Assembly: GCA_039029355.1 (NCBI GenBank)
Contig: JBCCGI010000081.1
Coordinates: 1-38,220 of the forward strand
DNA: 38,220 nucleotides
Source: JBCCGI01 sp039029355
GTDB lineage: Bacteria > Planctomycetota > UBA1135 > GCA-002686595
Direction of reading: 5' to 3'
The position numbers and the translations under genes are program-made. Below the pieces are notes generated by a model. The model was given only the letters and a program-made list of their open reading frames with translations. It searched no databases and was not told where the DNA came from. The stretch's first letter is position 1. The number at the start of each line of letters is the position of its first letter. Positions 14,359-22,979 of the stretch are shown here, one piece after another.

Positions 14359-15626
14359 GCGATCGCGACGTCTTGATCGTCGGCGCGGGGCTCGCCGGGC
14401 TGGCGTGCGCCAAGGAGCTTATCGACTCCGGCCTGTCGTGCCTGGTGCTCGAAGGCGCCGAGCGCGTCGGCGGCCGGGTGACGACGGACGAGGTCGACGG
14501 CTTCCTGTTGGACCGCGGTTTCCAGGTGCTGCTCTCGGACTATCCCGAGGCGCGGCGCACGCTGGACTTCGACGCGCTTCGGCTGCGCCCGTTCGATCCG
14601 GGCGGCCTGGTGCGGCGCGGCGGGCGCGAGTGGCGCGTCGTCGATCCGTGGCGCGACCCAGCGCGCGGGATGCTGACGCTGCGGGCTCCGTTCGTGAGCC
14701 TGGCGGACGGCATGCGCATGGCGCGGCTGCGCGGCGAGGCGCTCGCCGGCCGTCCCGGTGGCTCCGACGCGACCGCGCTGGAGCACCTGCGCTCGCGCGG
14801 TTTCTCCGAGCCGCTGCTCGAGTCCTTCTTCCGGCCCTTCTTCGGCGGGGTGATGCTCGACCGCGAGCTGGGCGCTCCCGCGTGGTACCTGCTCGCGCTC
14901 TTCGGCTGGTTCGCGCGCGGCAGCGCCGTCCTGCCCGAGCGCGGGATGCGCGCGCTGCCAGAGCAGCTCGCCGGGGGCCTGCCCGACGGGACGCTGCACC
15001 TCGCGACGCCCGTCGCTTCGGTGGCACCGGACGGCGTCGAGCTCGAGTCCGGCGAGCGGCTGTCCGCGCGCGAGGTCGTGGTCGCGACCGACGCGTCCGC
15101 GGCGGCGCGGCTGCTCGGGCGACCCGCGACGACGGGCTGGTCGGGCACGACGACGCTCTACTACGCCGCCGAGCGCTCGCCGGTCGGCGCGCCCATGCTG
15201 GTGCTCAACGGCGACGGCCCGGGCGCCGGACCGGTCAACCACCTGTGCGTGCTGAGCGACGCGCAGCCCTCCTACGCGCCCGCCGGCGCGGTCCTGGTCT
15301 CGGTCAGCGTCAACGGCGTTCCCGACGAGGCGGACGAGGCGCTGGACGCGGCCGTCCGCGCGCAGCTGACCGGCTGGTACGGGGCCGCGGTGGCCGGGTG
15401 GAGGCACCTGCGGACCGACCGCATCCCGCACGCGCTGCCGCGCGCCTTTACGCGGCCCGACGCGCCGGTCGCGTCCGAGCCCATCACCGTGTGCGGCGAC
15501 CACGTGGCGACGCCGTCGATCCAGGGCGCCCTGGGCTCGGGGCGGAGGGCCGCCGAGCACGTCGTCGCACGGCTGGTCGGTTCGGGACGCGTCACAACCC
15601 CCGCCGGATCGGGGCCGGGCGGGTAA
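14355..15626 (+). CDS. FAD-dependent oxidoreductase, amine oxidase/phytoene desaturase-like
   Basis: A 423-residue flavoprotein. The N-terminal Rossmann motif is VGAGLAGLACAKELIDSG (G10-x-G12-x2-G15) followed by LEGAERVGGRV, the arginine-containing signature of the amine oxidase/protoporphyrinogen oxidase superfamily. DRGFQVLLSDYPEA and the C-terminal FAD-binding segment VCGDHVATPSIQGALGSGRRAAEHV complete the fold. The substrate is unknown. The start ATG overlaps the stop of the preceding redoxin gene (ATGA), so translation is probably coupled; the pair may form a redox unit. Coupling only works if ribosomes pass the internal UGA of the upstream gene. Confidence 0.9.
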   Translation: MSDRDVLIVGAGLAGLACAKELIDSGLSCLVLEGAERVGGRVTTDEVDGFLLDRGFQVLLSDYPEARRTLDFDALRLRPFDPGGLVRRGGREWRVVDPWRDPARGMLTLRAPFVSLADGMRMARLRGEALAGRPGGSDATALEHLRSRGFSEPLLESFFRPFFGGVMLDRELGAPAWYLLALFGWFARGSAVLPERGMRALPEQLAGGLPDGTLHLATPVASVAPDGVELESGERLSAREVVVATDASAAARLLGRPATTGWSGTTTLYYAAERSPVGAPMLVLNGDGPGAGPVNHLCVLSDAQPSYAPAGAVLVSVSVNGVPDEADEALDAAVRAQLTGWYGAAVAGWRHLRTDRIPHALPRAFTRPDAPVASEPITVCGDHVATPSIQGALGSGRRAAEHVVARLVGSGRVTTPAGSGPGG

Positions 15627-15687
15627 GGTAGAGCCCGTTGCGCGCGGCTCCGCGCGACCCCAGCGCCACGTCCCAGAAGGAGCGAAG

Positions 15688-17328
15688 ATGGACCTCCGAC
15701 GCCCCGCCCGTATCGTCCCCGCGACCGCCGCCCTCCTCGTCTCGACCGTCCTGGCATCGGCTCAGGAGCCGTCTCCAGGCTTCACGCTGGTCGCGTCTTC
15801 GGCCTCGACCAACTCGCTGCTCCTGGATGAGAACGGCCAGACGATCCACACCTGGCCCAGCACGGCGCTCCCGGGGCTCGCGGTCTACCTCGCGGCCAAC
15901 GGCAACCTGCTCCGCTCGATGCACCCGATCGGCTTCGGCGGCGGCGCCGGCGCGGGCGGGCGCATCCAGGAGATCGCCTGGGACGGCTCGATCGCGTGGA
16001 CGTACGACTACCACGACCCGCTCAAGCAGCAGCACCACGACATCGAGCCGATGCCGAACGGCAACGTGCTGATGATCGCGTGGGACCGGCACACCGGAGC
16101 CGAGGCCATCGCGGAGGGCCGCAACCCCGCGACCGTGGGTTCGATCTTCGTCCCCGACCACATCGTCGAGGTAGAGCGCACCGGGCCGACCACCGGGGAC
16201 ATCGTGTGGGAGTGGTACGCCTGGGACCACCTGATCCAGGACCTCGACCCGACCAAGAACAACTTCGGCGTGGTCGCGGACCACCCCGAGCTGATCGACA
16301 TCAACTGGGGCGCCGCGCCGGGCGGCGACTGGATGCACTCGAACTCGATCGCCTACAACGCCGAGCTCGACCAGATCGTGATCAGCTCGCTGTACTTCGA
16401 CGAGATCTGGGTCATCGACCACAGCACGACGACCGCGGAGGCCGCGGGCCACACCGGGGGCAGCAGCGGCAAGGGCGGCGACCTGCTCTACCGCTGGGGC
16501 AACCCGCAGACGTACGGCGGCGGCACCTCGGCGGACCAGAGGCTTGAGGGCCAGCACGACACGACGTGGGTGAGTCCCGGCTATCCGGGCGCGGGCAACA
16601 TCATCATCTTCAACAACAACGCGGGCGACGCCGGGCCGTTCGGCAGCAACTACTCCGAGATCCTCGAGATCACCCCGCCGGTCGACGGCAGCGGCAACTA
16701 CACGCTTGCGGGCTCGGCCTACGGGCCGTCGGCGCCGACGTGGGAGTACACCGCGGCGAACCCGACCGACTTCCACACCGCCCTCGCCGGCGGCGGAGCG
16801 CAGCGGCTGAGCAACGGCAACACGCTGATCGCGAGCCCGAACCAGGGCTGGGTGTTCGAGGTCGACCCCGCGGGGCAGACGGTATGGTCGAAGCTGGGGG
16901 TCGGTTCGACGTACATCTCGCGGCGCTACGAGCGCTTCCTGTGGACCGGCGCGACGGACAGCATCTCGCTCGCGGCGGGCGGCACGGTCGAGCTCGAGCT
17001 GGTCGCCGGCGTCGAGAACGCGGGCCGCTTCTACCTCATGCTGGGATCGGCGGGCGGGACCACGCCTGGCATCACGATCGACGGGCAGACCCTGCCGCTG
17101 AACCCGCTCGATCCCTACTTCCTGATCTCGCTGAACAGCCCCGTCGTTACGCCCGCGCTCGGGGTGATCGACGGCGTGGGGAGGGCGAGCGCGAACTTCA
17201 CGCTGCCGTCGGGCACCGACCCCGGGCTTGCGGGCCTGGAGCTGCACCACGCCTACGGCGTGTTCGACGCGGGCACCGGGCAGGTGTTCCTGGCGAGCAA
17301 CGCCGAGCCGCTCGACCTGCTCCCCTGA
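15688..17328 (+). CDS. Secreted arylsulfotransferase-like protein with planctomycete-type C-terminal module
   Basis: A 546-residue exported protein with signal peptide (about residues 1-26, cleavage after ASA). Residues about 30-420 resemble the beta-propeller arylsulfotransferase (ASST) family, with repeats such as WDGSIAWTYDY, QQHHDIEPMPNGNVLMIAWDR, DWMHSNSIAYN and GGAQRLSNGNTLIASPNQGWVFEVD. The conserved His residues in HHDIEP, HSNSI and the QHDT stretch are candidates for the ASST active site. Residues about 425-546 form a separate module with LELVAGVENAGRFYLMLGSAGG and LAGLELHHAYGVFD, which I associate with secreted planctomycete proteins. A clear ribosome-binding site (AGAAGGAG, 15675-15682) fixes the start. 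It could transfer sulfate between aromatic compounds or simply be a propeller-fold surface protein. Confidence 0.82.
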   Translation: MDLRRPARIVPATAALLVSTVLASAQEPSPGFTLVASSASTNSLLLDENGQTIHTWPSTALPGLAVYLAANGNLLRSMHPIGFGGGAGAGGRIQEIAWDGSIAWTYDYHDPLKQQHHDIEPMPNGNVLMIAWDRHTGAEAIAEGRNPATVGSIFVPDHIVEVERTGPTTGDIVWEWYAWDHLIQDLDPTKNNFGVVADHPELIDINWGAAPGGDWMHSNSIAYNAELDQIVISSLYFDEIWVIDHSTTTAEAAGHTGGSSGKGGDLLYRWGNPQTYGGGTSADQRLEGQHDTTWVSPGYPGAGNIIIFNNNAGDAGPFGSNYSEILEITPPVDGSGNYTLAGSAYGPSAPTWEYTAANPTDFHTALAGGGAQRLSNGNTLIASPNQGWVFEVDPAGQTVWSKLGVGSTYISRRYERFLWTGATDSISLAAGGTVELELVAGVENAGRFYLMLGSAGGTTPGITIDGQTLPLNPLDPYFLISLNSPVVTPALGVIDGVGRASANFTLPSGTDPGLAGLELHHAYGVFDAGTGQVFLASNAEPLDLLP

Positions 17329-17338
17329 GCGCGGCGCG

Positions 17339-20300
17339 TCAGCGCAGGTCGAGCTCCAGGCGCAGGTCGTCTTCGCCCAGCGTGAAGGCGACCTCGCGCT
17401 GGATGCCCTCGGCGGCCTCGACGACCCGCGCGCGGTAGGAGCCCGGGATCAGCCGCGCGGTGAGGTGCGACACGGGCTCGGCCGCGGCCGCGAAGCTCAC
17501 CCACACGTCTTCGTCGACGACGCAGACGCCGTGCTCGTCCCAGATCCGCAGCTGCAGGCGCGAGGTGTCGCGACGCAGCGCGGTGTCCAGCGTGACCTGC
17601 GCGCCGGCTTGCAGCTCGCGCTCGAGTCGTCGCTCGCCCGGACCGACCTGGATGCGCTCGGCGTGCGTGGCGCGGCCGCTGCTGACGATCCGCAGCAGGT
17701 GCTCGCCCAGAGGCACGCTTCCGCACGTCCACTCGTCGCCGTCCCGCGTCCAGCGCGTCTGCAGAGACGCGCCCGGGAAGTCGAGCGGCTCCAGGTCGAT
17801 CGCCGTGTTGCCGAGCGGAGCGCCGTCCGCGCCGCGGAGCACGAGCGTGAGCCGCGCGGAGTCCGGCAGCCAGATCGAGCCCACGTCGAGCGCCTGGTTC
17901 GGCGCCAGAGTCCATGTTCCCAGCGGCGTGCCGCGCACGTGTCCAGAGCCCTCGGCGGTGACGACGTAGGAGCCGGCTGACAGGGGCTCGAAGGCGAAGG
18001 CGCCTTCTGCATCGGTGCGGACGCGCGCGGTGCGCTCCCAGCCCTCGCGGCGCAGCCCGATCGTCGCGCCGGCGTGCGGGCGTCCATCTTCGCGCACCCA
18101 GCGGCCGGCCAGCGAACCGCCGGGAAGCTCGTCGGACGTCAGCCGAACGATCAGCTCGTCGCGACCCGGCCGAACCCCGCTCCGCAGCGCGGCGGGGAAG
18201 CGGAACAGGCCGCCGGGTGGGAAGAAGCTGAGCTCGAGCGCGTCGTCCGGCGGCAGGTCGGGGAGCTGCAGGCGCCCCTCGTCGTCGGTGTAGCGGGTCA
18301 GGAACCCGCTGCTGGGCATCATGCCGGGGGCGGCCGATGCGCCGATGCTCCAGCCCGAAACCGGCTCGTCCGCCGGGCCGAGCAGCCGCACCCGCAGGGT
18401 GGCCAGCGGATCCACCACCGCGTCCCACCGCACCGCGGCGCCCGCGTCGATCAGCCGCTCGACCCGCGCCAGCGTGTCGCGCGCGCCGAGGACGCGCAGG
18501 TCGTAGTCGCCGGGCAGCAGCCCCGCGAGGCGGTACGCGCCGTCGGGCCCGGAGCGCACGCGGCGGTCGCTCATCCATGGCCCGAGATCGTCCTCCATCT
18601 GGCCGAGGGCGTGGGTGCCCTCCCACTCGGCCTCGACCTCGACCCCGACGACCGGCCGGCCGAGGTCGTCGCGGACCGTGCCGGTCAGCTCGGCGCCCCC
18701 GCGCAGCCGTACCGTGATCTCCGCCCCCGAATCGTCCGGCAGCCAGAGCGTCTCCCAGCCGACGTCACCCGAGAGCCGGTCGAGCGGACGGGCGAGCACC
18801 AGCGCGTGTCCCCCCGGGACCTCGTCGCTCTCGAACGCTCCCTGGGCGTCGGCGCGCAGGAAGAAGGCCTCGCGGTCGAGCGGCTTGCTCCCCGCCCCGG
18901 TGTTGGGCGGGCGCTTGGCTCCGGCGAGGTCCTCGCGCGCGTCCTCGTCGACGCCGATCGCGATCCATGCGTGCGGAGCGGGCGCGCCGGAGGCGTCCAG
19001 GACCCGCCCGCGCAGCCGGTGCCCGCGCGCGCCGAGGACGAGCTTGAGCCCGCGCCCATCGCGCACGCGCTCCAGCTCGGAAGGCTGGAACCCGGAGGCG
19101 CGCGCGACGAGCTGCGCCTCCTCGGCCATGTCGCGCAGCACGAAGCGGCCGTTCGCGTCGGTCGTCGCCACCTCCTGCAGCAGGTCGTGGTGTCCGGTGT
19201 TGAAGCGGAAGACCCGCGCTCCGGCCACGCCCCGCTCATCGAGGTCGAGCACCTGCCCTCTCGCGAGCACCCCGCGCGGAATCGTGATCGTCCGCGTCGC
19301 CGCGGGCTCGACCCGTAGCTCCTGCGGGCCCTCCATGCGGTCCACGTGCGCCTCGTAGAGCCCGGGGCGCAGGCCGTCGAAGGAGGCCCTGCCGGCCTCG
19401 TCGGTGCGCAGCTCGCGTCCGAGTCCGCCTTCGCCGGTCGCCCGCAGATAGACGCCGACGTCGACCGCCGGTGCGCCGTCGGAGGCGAAGACGACCGCGA
19501 CCGTGAAGGGCCCGTCTTCCGCGGGGAGCGCGACGGCTTCCTCCGTGGCGACGGCGGTGCGCTCCTCGCCCTGCTCGGACGCTGCGTCGTCCGCGGGCGC
19601 GGCGAGCGCCGGCCCCGTCGGCGGTGCCAGGACCGCGTCGTTCTGCCGCTCGGCCACCTGCTCGGCCCGGCCGGGGCCGTCCTCGCGGTCTCCGAACCAA
19701 AAGAGAGCCACACCGAGAGCCGCCGCGGCGGCGGCCGAGAGCAGGAGCTTCATACCGATCAGTCCTCCCAGGATTCCCGCGCCGGCGGCGGCGGCCGAGG
19801 CCGAGCCGGCCTTCGCCAGCACCGCCTCGCGCACTCCCGCGAGCCCGCGCGACGGGTCGATCAGCAGCGCGCCCAGCAGCGCCGAGCGCTCGGGCATGAC
19901 ATCCCGCAGACGCTCCAGCCCGCGCTTGAGCTGCATGCGGACCGTCCCGGGCGCGCGGCCCAGCGAGTGCGCGATGGCCGTCGGCTCGAGGCCGTGAACG
20001 AGGCGCAGGATCAGCACTTCGCGGTAGGGCTCGGCGAGGCCGTCGATCGCGTCTGTGACGCGCTCGAACAGCTCCCGGTCCGCCACCAGGTCGGCCGGGT
20101 CGAGGGCGATCGAGCCCTCGTCGTCCGCCAGCGGGTCCGCGCCGCGCACCGCGGCCCGCCGGCGGAGGTCCACCGCGCGGTTCCGCAGGATGCCCGCCAG
20201 CCAGGTCGCGACCGGCCGCCGGTCGTCGTACCGCTGGGCGTCCCGCATGGCGTGCAGGAAGGCGGTCTGGACCAGGTCCTCGGCCTGCGCCGCGTCTGGG

Positions 20301-20422
20301 GTCAGGTGCCCGGCGAGGAGCAGTAGCCGTGGCGCGACCGCGTCGAAGACCCGCGCCAGGGCCTCGGCGGAGCCACGGTCGCGGAAGCGAGCAAAGTCGC
20401 GGTCTTCCGTGCGGACGCCCAT
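17339..20422 (-). CDS. ECF sigma factor fused to membrane anchor and extracytoplasmic carboxypeptidase-regulatory-like repeats
   Basis: A 1027-residue fusion. Residues about 12-90 are sigma region 2 (AQAEDLVQTAFLHAMRDAQRY, then ATWLAGILRNRAVDLRRR) and 118-175 are region 4 with a helix-turn-helix (EPTAIAHSLGRAPGTVRMQL). A hydrophobic segment (about 215-243, ending ALFWFGD) should cross the membrane. The following 780 residues contain an Ala/Pro/acidic linker and repeated beta-sandwich modules of the carboxypeptidase-regulatory or Ig-like kind (patterns such as GRFVLRDM, GAYRLAGLLPGDYDLRV, GAFAFEPLSAGSYVV). If the fusion is translated intact, the sigma domain is tethered at the membrane and the repeats face outwards. 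The ATG at 20422 is preferred because the longer in-frame extension runs into an intrinsic terminator. No Shine-Dalgarno is visible. Confidence 0.88.
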   Translation of the reverse strand: MGVRTEDRDFARFRDRGSAEALARVFDAVAPRLLLLAGHLTPDAAQAEDLVQTAFLHAMRDAQRYDDRRPVATWLAGILRNRAVDLRRRAAVRGADPLADDEGSIALDPADLVADRELFERVTDAIDGLAEPYREVLILRLVHGLEPTAIAHSLGRAPGTVRMQLKRGLERLRDVMPERSALLGALLIDPSRGLAGVREAVLAKAGSASAAAAGAGILGGLIGMKLLLSAAAAAALGVALFWFGDREDGPGRAEQVAERQNDAVLAPPTGPALAAPADDAASEQGEERTAVATEEAVALPAEDGPFTVAVVFASDGAPAVDVGVYLRATGEGGLGRELRTDEAGRASFDGLRPGLYEAHVDRMEGPQELRVEPAATRTITIPRGVLARGQVLDLDERGVAGARVFRFNTGHHDLLQEVATTDANGRFVLRDMAEEAQLVARASGFQPSELERVRDGRGLKLVLGARGHRLRGRVLDASGAPAPHAWIAIGVDEDAREDLAGAKRPPNTGAGSKPLDREAFFLRADAQGAFESDEVPGGHALVLARPLDRLSGDVGWETLWLPDDSGAEITVRLRGGAELTGTVRDDLGRPVVGVEVEAEWEGTHALGQMEDDLGPWMSDRRVRSGPDGAYRLAGLLPGDYDLRVLGARDTLARVERLIDAGAAVRWDAVVDPLATLRVRLLGPADEPVSGWSIGASAAPGMMPSSGFLTRYTDDEGRLQLPDLPPDDALELSFFPPGGLFRFPAALRSGVRPGRDELIVRLTSDELPGGSLAGRWVREDGRPHAGATIGLRREGWERTARVRTDAEGAFAFEPLSAGSYVVTAEGSGHVRGTPLGTWTLAPNQALDVGSIWLPDSARLTLVLRGADGAPLGNTAIDLEPLDFPGASLQTRWTRDGDEWTCGSVPLGEHLLRIVSSGRATHAERIQVGPGERRLERELQAGAQVTLDTALRRDTSRLQLRIWDEHGVCVVDEDVWVSFAAAAEPVSHLTARLIPGSYRARVVEAAEGIQREVAFTLGEDDLRLELDLR

Positions 20423-20434
20423 CGGGGAGGAATG

Positions 20435-20453
20435 CGCCCGGGCGGCCCGGGCG
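20435..20453. repeat. 9-bp perfect palindrome upstream of the fused sigma-factor gene
   Basis: CGCCCGGGC and GCCCGGGCG surround a single G, 12 bp before the sigma-factor start codon. It may be an operator or a 5'-leader hairpin that hides the start region, as no ribosome-binding site is seen. The bases are all G or C, so chance occurrence is not negligible. Confidence 0.35.
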
Positions 20454-20467
20454 TCACTCCATTGTCC

Positions 20468-20503
20468 AAAAAAGGCGCCCCCCGCCACCACAGGGGGGGC
20501 GCC
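20468..20503 (-). terminator. Strong intrinsic terminator of the minus-strand operon 22044-20693
   Basis: On the minus strand a perfect 10-bp GC stem (GGCGCCCCCC with GGGGGGCGCC, loop of 10 nt at 20484-20493) is followed at once by six T residues. It lies 190 bp after the stop of the secreted-protein gene. It separates that operon from the sigma-factor fusion gene on the same strand. Confidence 0.85.
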
Positions 20504-20692
20504 GCGAGGCCGCGCGAGCCGCCGTGGACCAGGGATTCAGAGGCGGAGACCGGATGTCTGGGTCCGGCGCTCCGCCCCCTCCCGACACTCCTCCCTCTCT
20601 TGGGCATGCCGGGAAACAAGAGGCCCCCTCAGTCGGCGCCACACCCGGGGTGCGACGCCGACTCGCTCACGGCCACTCAGGGCTCGAGCTCC

Positions 20693-21109
20693 TTAACGGA
20701 GCTGGATCTTCGTGGCATTCAAAATGTGCAGCTTTACCGGCGACGCGTGGGAGGACGCGTGGTCGGGCTGCGAGGAGAGCACCTGGACGCCCTGGGCGAG
20801 CAGGGGGAACAGCTCCTCGGGGATCGTCACGGTGAAGCGCTGGTAGCCGGACTCGGGGATCGAGCCGGCAGCGATGAGGTGTTCGCCGAGCAGCACGCCG
20901 AAGTTCTGATCCGGACGGCCGACGACGACGGCTTGCACGTGCAGACCCAGGCGCTCCGCGGATACGGACGGCGCGGGGTTCAGGCCGTTGCGCGAACCGA
21001 TCAGCGTGGGGTCGTCGAATTTGCTAGGCGAGCCGGACGTGATTCCACCCCGGGCGACCCCGGAGAAGGCGGCGAGCAAAAGCAGGCAGGTCGTGATCCA
21101 TTCCTTCAT
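20693..21109 (-). CDS. Small secreted protein of unknown function
   Basis: A 138-residue protein with a clear signal peptide (about residues 1-20, MKEWITTCLLLLAAFSG). The mature part has no motif I recognise; segments RLGLHVQAVVVGRPD and FTVTIPEELFPLLAQGVQVLSS suggest a beta-rich fold. The start has a good ribosome-binding site (GAGGAGG, 7 nt before the ATG) and overlaps the stop of the upstream HTH-type gene as ATGA. The two therefore form a coupled operon ending at the terminator at 20468-20503. Function unknown. Confidence 0.75.
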   Translation of the reverse strand: MKEWITTCLLLLAAFSGVARGGITSGSPSKFDDPTLIGSRNGLNPAPSVSAERLGLHVQAVVVGRPDQNFGVLLGEHLIAAGSIPESGYQRFTVTIPEELFPLLAQGVQVLSSQPDHASSHASPVKLHILNATKIQLR

Positions 21110-22044
21110 CGGGCATCCTCCTCCTCACAAGCATCCACGAGCAGTTCCGGGACGATCGCTCTCCAGCTCGCCTTTAGAGCAGGGAGCTCGCGGGTCCTGA
21201 GGGCGTTGTAGAGCGAGTCACTAACGTCCACCCTCGCGATCTCGGCGGCCTCGCCGGACCAGGGGCCGGCTCCCGGGTACTCCCGGGCCAGCAGCAGGTC
21301 CAGGAAGCCGAGCGTGTTGTGCCAAAGCTTGAAGCGCGTCTCGTGCGGCATCGCGGCGGAGTTGATCAACCCCTGCACGGCGTGGCCGACGATGCCGCGC
21401 TCTTCGAGCAGGAGCCCAAGGAAGCCGCGGCCCATGCTGGCGTAGCCGAGCGCGCGCTGGGGAAGCGTGGCGCGCTCTTCGTCTGACATGCTCTCCATCG
21501 CGTGCCGCTCGAGGCGGTCCACACGCGTCAGCGTGTGGCGCAGCAGCTCGTTGGAGACGGCGCCGTGGTCGAGCTCGTCGATGATGGCCGAGAACGTCAG
21601 CAGCGAGTTCACGCACATCCGCGCGGCGTAGCCGCGCGGGCCGTGCAGCGCCTGCGAGCAGAACTCGCCCATGCGCAACAGGGCCTCGATCGAGTCGTAG
21701 CGCTCGCGTGCGGCGACGAGCCGGTACCAGTGCCGCACGTACCACTGCTCGTCGTCGCTGTCGGTCGAGTTGACCGGCGGCAGCGCATCGTCGTCGATGT
21801 CGTGCTTGCCGTTCAGACAGCGCAGCTCGACCTTGTCCGCGATGCGCAGCCAGGCCGGCCGTGTTCGCGAGTGTCGGTCGAGCGCATCCGCATTAAGGAA
21901 GCGGTTGAGCGTGGCGGGGTCCTCTCCGATCAGCTGTGCCAGACCACGCTGATTCGAGCCCGTAGAGCTCATCCAGGACCAGGCTAGTTTCCTCGCCGCT
22001 TCGCAGCGGCGCCTCTGTGCACCCAGCTTGGTGCTAAGACCCAT
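21106..22044 (-). CDS. Putative HTH-containing protein of unknown function
   Basis: A 312-residue protein. The N-terminal 75 residues are basic and include a helix-turn-helix-like stretch (QRGLAQLIGEDPATLNRFL) followed by RPAWLRIADKVELR. The rest is largely helical (EQWYVRHWYRLVAARERYDSIEALLRMGEF, DRLERHAMESMSDEERATLP), like a repeat-type or sensor domain. I do not recognise a named family. The ATG at 22044 is chosen because GGAGG lies 5 nt before it; an in-frame ATG further upstream (near 22120) has no such site. It overlaps the downstream secreted-protein gene by 4 bp. It could be a regulator of that gene or of an export process, but this is inference. Confidence 0.72.
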   Translation of the reverse strand: MGLSTKLGAQRRRCEAARKLAWSWMSSTGSNQRGLAQLIGEDPATLNRFLNADALDRHSRTRPAWLRIADKVELRCLNGKHDIDDDALPPVNSTDSDDEQWYVRHWYRLVAARERYDSIEALLRMGEFCSQALHGPRGYAARMCVNSLLTFSAIIDELDHGAVSNELLRHTLTRVDRLERHAMESMSDEERATLPQRALGYASMGRGFLGLLLEERGIVGHAVQGLINSAAMPHETRFKLWHNTLGFLDLLLAREYPGAGPWSGEAAEIARVDVSDSLYNALRTRELPALKASWRAIVPELLVDACEEEDAR

Positions 22045-22453
22045 GGCAACCTCCTTGGTGCAGGTGAAAGCCCGGTCGGTTGTGGTGGCGGCCGGTGAAC
22101 CGAGCTCTTCCCAGGTCATGATTGCAGCGTAGGGCGGTCCTGGAATCCCTGGCGTCAACACTTGATTGCAACAAGGGGGGACAGGTGGGGAGACCTCGGA
22201 GCGCCGAACCGGCTCCCCCGCGCCCTGAAGGCCGGGAAAGCCCTTCCTTCGGAGCCTACCCGGCCCCCCGCGGGCGTGCGGGGGCTTTGTCGTCAACAAC
22301 TCCGTGACGGCACGATCGGTTCGAAGTGAGGAGAGTGGTTGCTGTCCCGCCGATGTCCTGTCGCCCCCGCACCCACCTCACCGGAAACGGCTCCCGCACC
22401 CGCGTTGCGCGGGGAGCGGAGAGCGGCGCTCGCGCCCTGATGAGGGGGTCTCG
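22045..22453. other. Divergent intergenic region, no gene seen
   Basis: This lies between the minus-strand HTH gene and the plus-strand ECF sigma gene. I see no convincing gene. It holds a GC hairpin at 22265-22284 (7-bp stem, 6-nt loop) followed by only three T on the plus strand, too weak to call a terminator. A Shine-Dalgarno-like GAGGGGG at 22442-22448 serves the sigma factor. Promoters for both genes should lie here but I could not identify them. Confidence 0.5.
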
Positions 22454-22972
22454 ATGAGGGTCGAGGACCAGCTCGACACGATCCGCAGCCTCGCTCAGCG
22501 GCTCGTTCACCCGAACGACGTCGACGACCTCGTGCAGGAGGTCTGCCTGCTGATCCAGGCGAACCCTCCGCGCCACGAGCGGCGGGTGGTCGGCTGGATC
22601 CGCACGATCGTGCGGCGCAAGGCGATCTCGCTGTTCCGCAGCGAGCGGCGTCGCAGCGAGCACGAGCGTCGCGCGGCGACCGAATACCTGCGCGCCCGCA
22701 GCGCCCTGCCTCCGCAGGAATCGGAGGCGGTCAACGTGCTCCGCCGCGCGGTCGACGCGCTCCCCGAGCCGTACCGAACGACCGTCACGCTGCGCTTCTA
22801 CGACGACGTGCCGCCGATGGAGATCTCGCGCCTGACCGGCCGGCCGCTGCAGACGGTGTACACGCACCTGCAGCGCGGACGCCGCCACCTGCGCGACCGC
22901 CTCGCGTCTCTGGCGCCGCCTCCGTCCGACGACGGGATCGAGTTCCCCGGCGCGCCCGAAGCCGGGGGCTGA
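22454..22972 (+). CDS. ECF-type RNA polymerase sigma factor
   Basis: A 172-residue sigma factor. Region 2 is about residues 1-70 (PNDVDDLVQEVCLLIQ, then VVGWIRTIVRRKAISLFRSERRR) and region 4 is about 98-150 (ALPEPYRTTVTLRFYDDVPPMEISRLTGRPLQTVYTHLQRGRRHLRDRL). The start has a Shine-Dalgarno sequence (GAGGGGG, 5 nt upstream). No anti-sigma factor gene follows; the next gene converges on it. The regulon is unknown. It is short for an ECF protein because region 2 begins almost at the N-terminus. Confidence 0.9.
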   Translation: MRVEDQLDTIRSLAQRLVHPNDVDDLVQEVCLLIQANPPRHERRVVGWIRTIVRRKAISLFRSERRRSEHERRAATEYLRARSALPPQESEAVNVLRRAVDALPEPYRTTVTLRFYDDVPPMEISRLTGRPLQTVYTHLQRGRRHLRDRLASLAPPPSDDGIEFPGAPEAGG

Positions 22973-22979
22973 GCGCGCC

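Noticed and set aside
22265..22284. GC hairpin in the 22.2-kb intergenic region as a terminator
   Set aside because: Only three T follow on the plus strand and no plus-strand gene ends nearby.
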